DNA of 6,431 nucleotides from an uncultured Armatimonadota bacterium (GTDB lineage Bacteria > Armatimonadota > Armatimonadia > Armatimonadales > Armatimonadaceae), in the NCBI GenBank assembly GCA_903915615.1, contig CAIWTR010000721.1, forward strand, positions 1 to 6,431. The letters are read 5' to 3'. The first letter of the stretch is position 1, and every line of letters begins with the position of its first letter. Both the position numbers and the translations under genes were made by a program. Below the pieces are notes generated by a model. That model did not search any database and was not told the origin of the DNA. It saw only the letters and a list, made by a program, of their open reading frames with translations. Below are positions 6,030 through 6,431 of this stretch, piece after piece.

Positions 6030-6431
6030 TTAGCTTGACAGTGCATCCATAAACGTGCTGATCGCTGGAATCATCATGCGCTGATGTACCAAAAACGCAT
6101 CATGGCCGTAGTCTGATTCTAAAATGACCGCGTGTGCGTTTTCATTGCCCCCGCGCTGTGCCCGCTCAGCAATCTCAACCGTCTGGCGGGGAGGGAAGAG
6201 GTCATCGGATGAGAATCCAATGGCGAGAACTCGCGCTGTGACGGTACGGAAAACATCATCCAAAGATGACCGGTCACGTGCGAGCCCGTGACTGTCCAGT
6301 GCACGCGAAATCAGGATGTACGTATTGGCATCAAAACGATTGTTTAGCTTGTCTCCCTCATCGTTCAGATATTCTTCAACTAGAAAGTCTGATCGTGGAC
6401 TGATGTCTCTCGAGAGAAGTGGGTCACAGCC
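6030..6431 (-). CDS. metX: Homoserine O-acetyltransferase, C-terminal part (5' end outside window)
   Basis: Alpha/beta-hydrolase enzyme that transfers acetyl from acetyl-CoA to L-homoserine, opening methionine synthesis; cytosolic. The minus-strand frame is open to the window edge and gives 133 C-terminal residues before TAA (6032-6030). Family hallmarks in order: FLVEEYLNDEGDKLNNRFDAN (starting at fragment residue 16), TYILISRALD, ARVLAIGFSSDDLFPPRQ with the catalytic Asp76, and ESDYGHDAFL with the catalytic His110 (fragment numbering). The nucleophile Ser elbow lies in the missing part. Some enzymes of this family use succinyl-CoA, and the deciding residues are not visible here, so acetyl specificity is assumed from the family. 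It converges with coaE; no terminator is evident in the gap, which instead holds a relic of a similar gene. Confidence 0.92.
   Translation of the reverse strand, partial: GCDPLLSRDISPRSDFLVEEYLNDEGDKLNNRFDANTYILISRALDSHGLARDRSSLDDVFRTVTARVLAIGFSSDDLFPPRQTVEIAERAQRGGNENAHAVILESDYGHDAFLVHQRMMIPAISTFMDALSS

Overview
The window (about 53% GC by eye) is a compact bacterial chromosomal segment. It carries five genes: three complete genes plus the 3' part of one more on the + strand (four + strand CDS in all), and the 3' part of a gene on the - strand converging from the right edge. In order: a multi-spanning membrane protein that looks like a GT-C type glycosyltransferase (cut at the left edge), queuine/preQ1 tRNA-ribosyltransferase (tgt), formamidopyrimidine-DNA glycosylase (mutM/fpg), a four-domain ribosomal protein S1 (rpsA), dephospho-CoA kinase (coaE), and on the - strand homoserine O-acetyltransferase (metX, cut at the right edge).

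No plasmid, phage, transposon, CRISPR or defence gene is visible, and I see no evidence of a new system. The organism cannot be fixed from this sequence. The four-domain S1, the membrane protein with a GHW-ET motif in its soluble tail, TTG start codons and a mixture of Shine-Dalgarno and SD-less starts suggest a deep-branching, Terrabacteria-like lineage such as Armatimonadota or a relative. That is a low-confidence inference.

Layout: the membrane protein and tgt overlap by four bases (TTGA) and are probably translationally coupled. A 90-base gap with promoter-like elements and a good Shine-Dalgarno leads to mutM, whose correct start is a TTG that restores the canonical MPExPEVET N-terminus. 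rpsA follows after 77-80 bases and shows strong codon bias, as expected of a highly expressed gene. It ends at a very clear intrinsic terminator (10-bp stem, GCAA loop, T tract). coaE begins directly after this, with a -10-like box seven bases before its ATG and no Shine-Dalgarno, which is the arrangement of a leaderless message.

The most unusual item is in the short gap between the converging coaE and metX genes. It holds a decayed second copy of the metX C-terminal active-site region, in the same frame, exactly 150 bases beyond the matching part of the intact gene. Most differences in the core fall at third codon positions, so it looks like the relic of a once-functional metX-like gene. Apart from this the genes serve separate housekeeping roles: tRNA modification, oxidative DNA damage repair, translation, coenzyme A synthesis and methionine synthesis.
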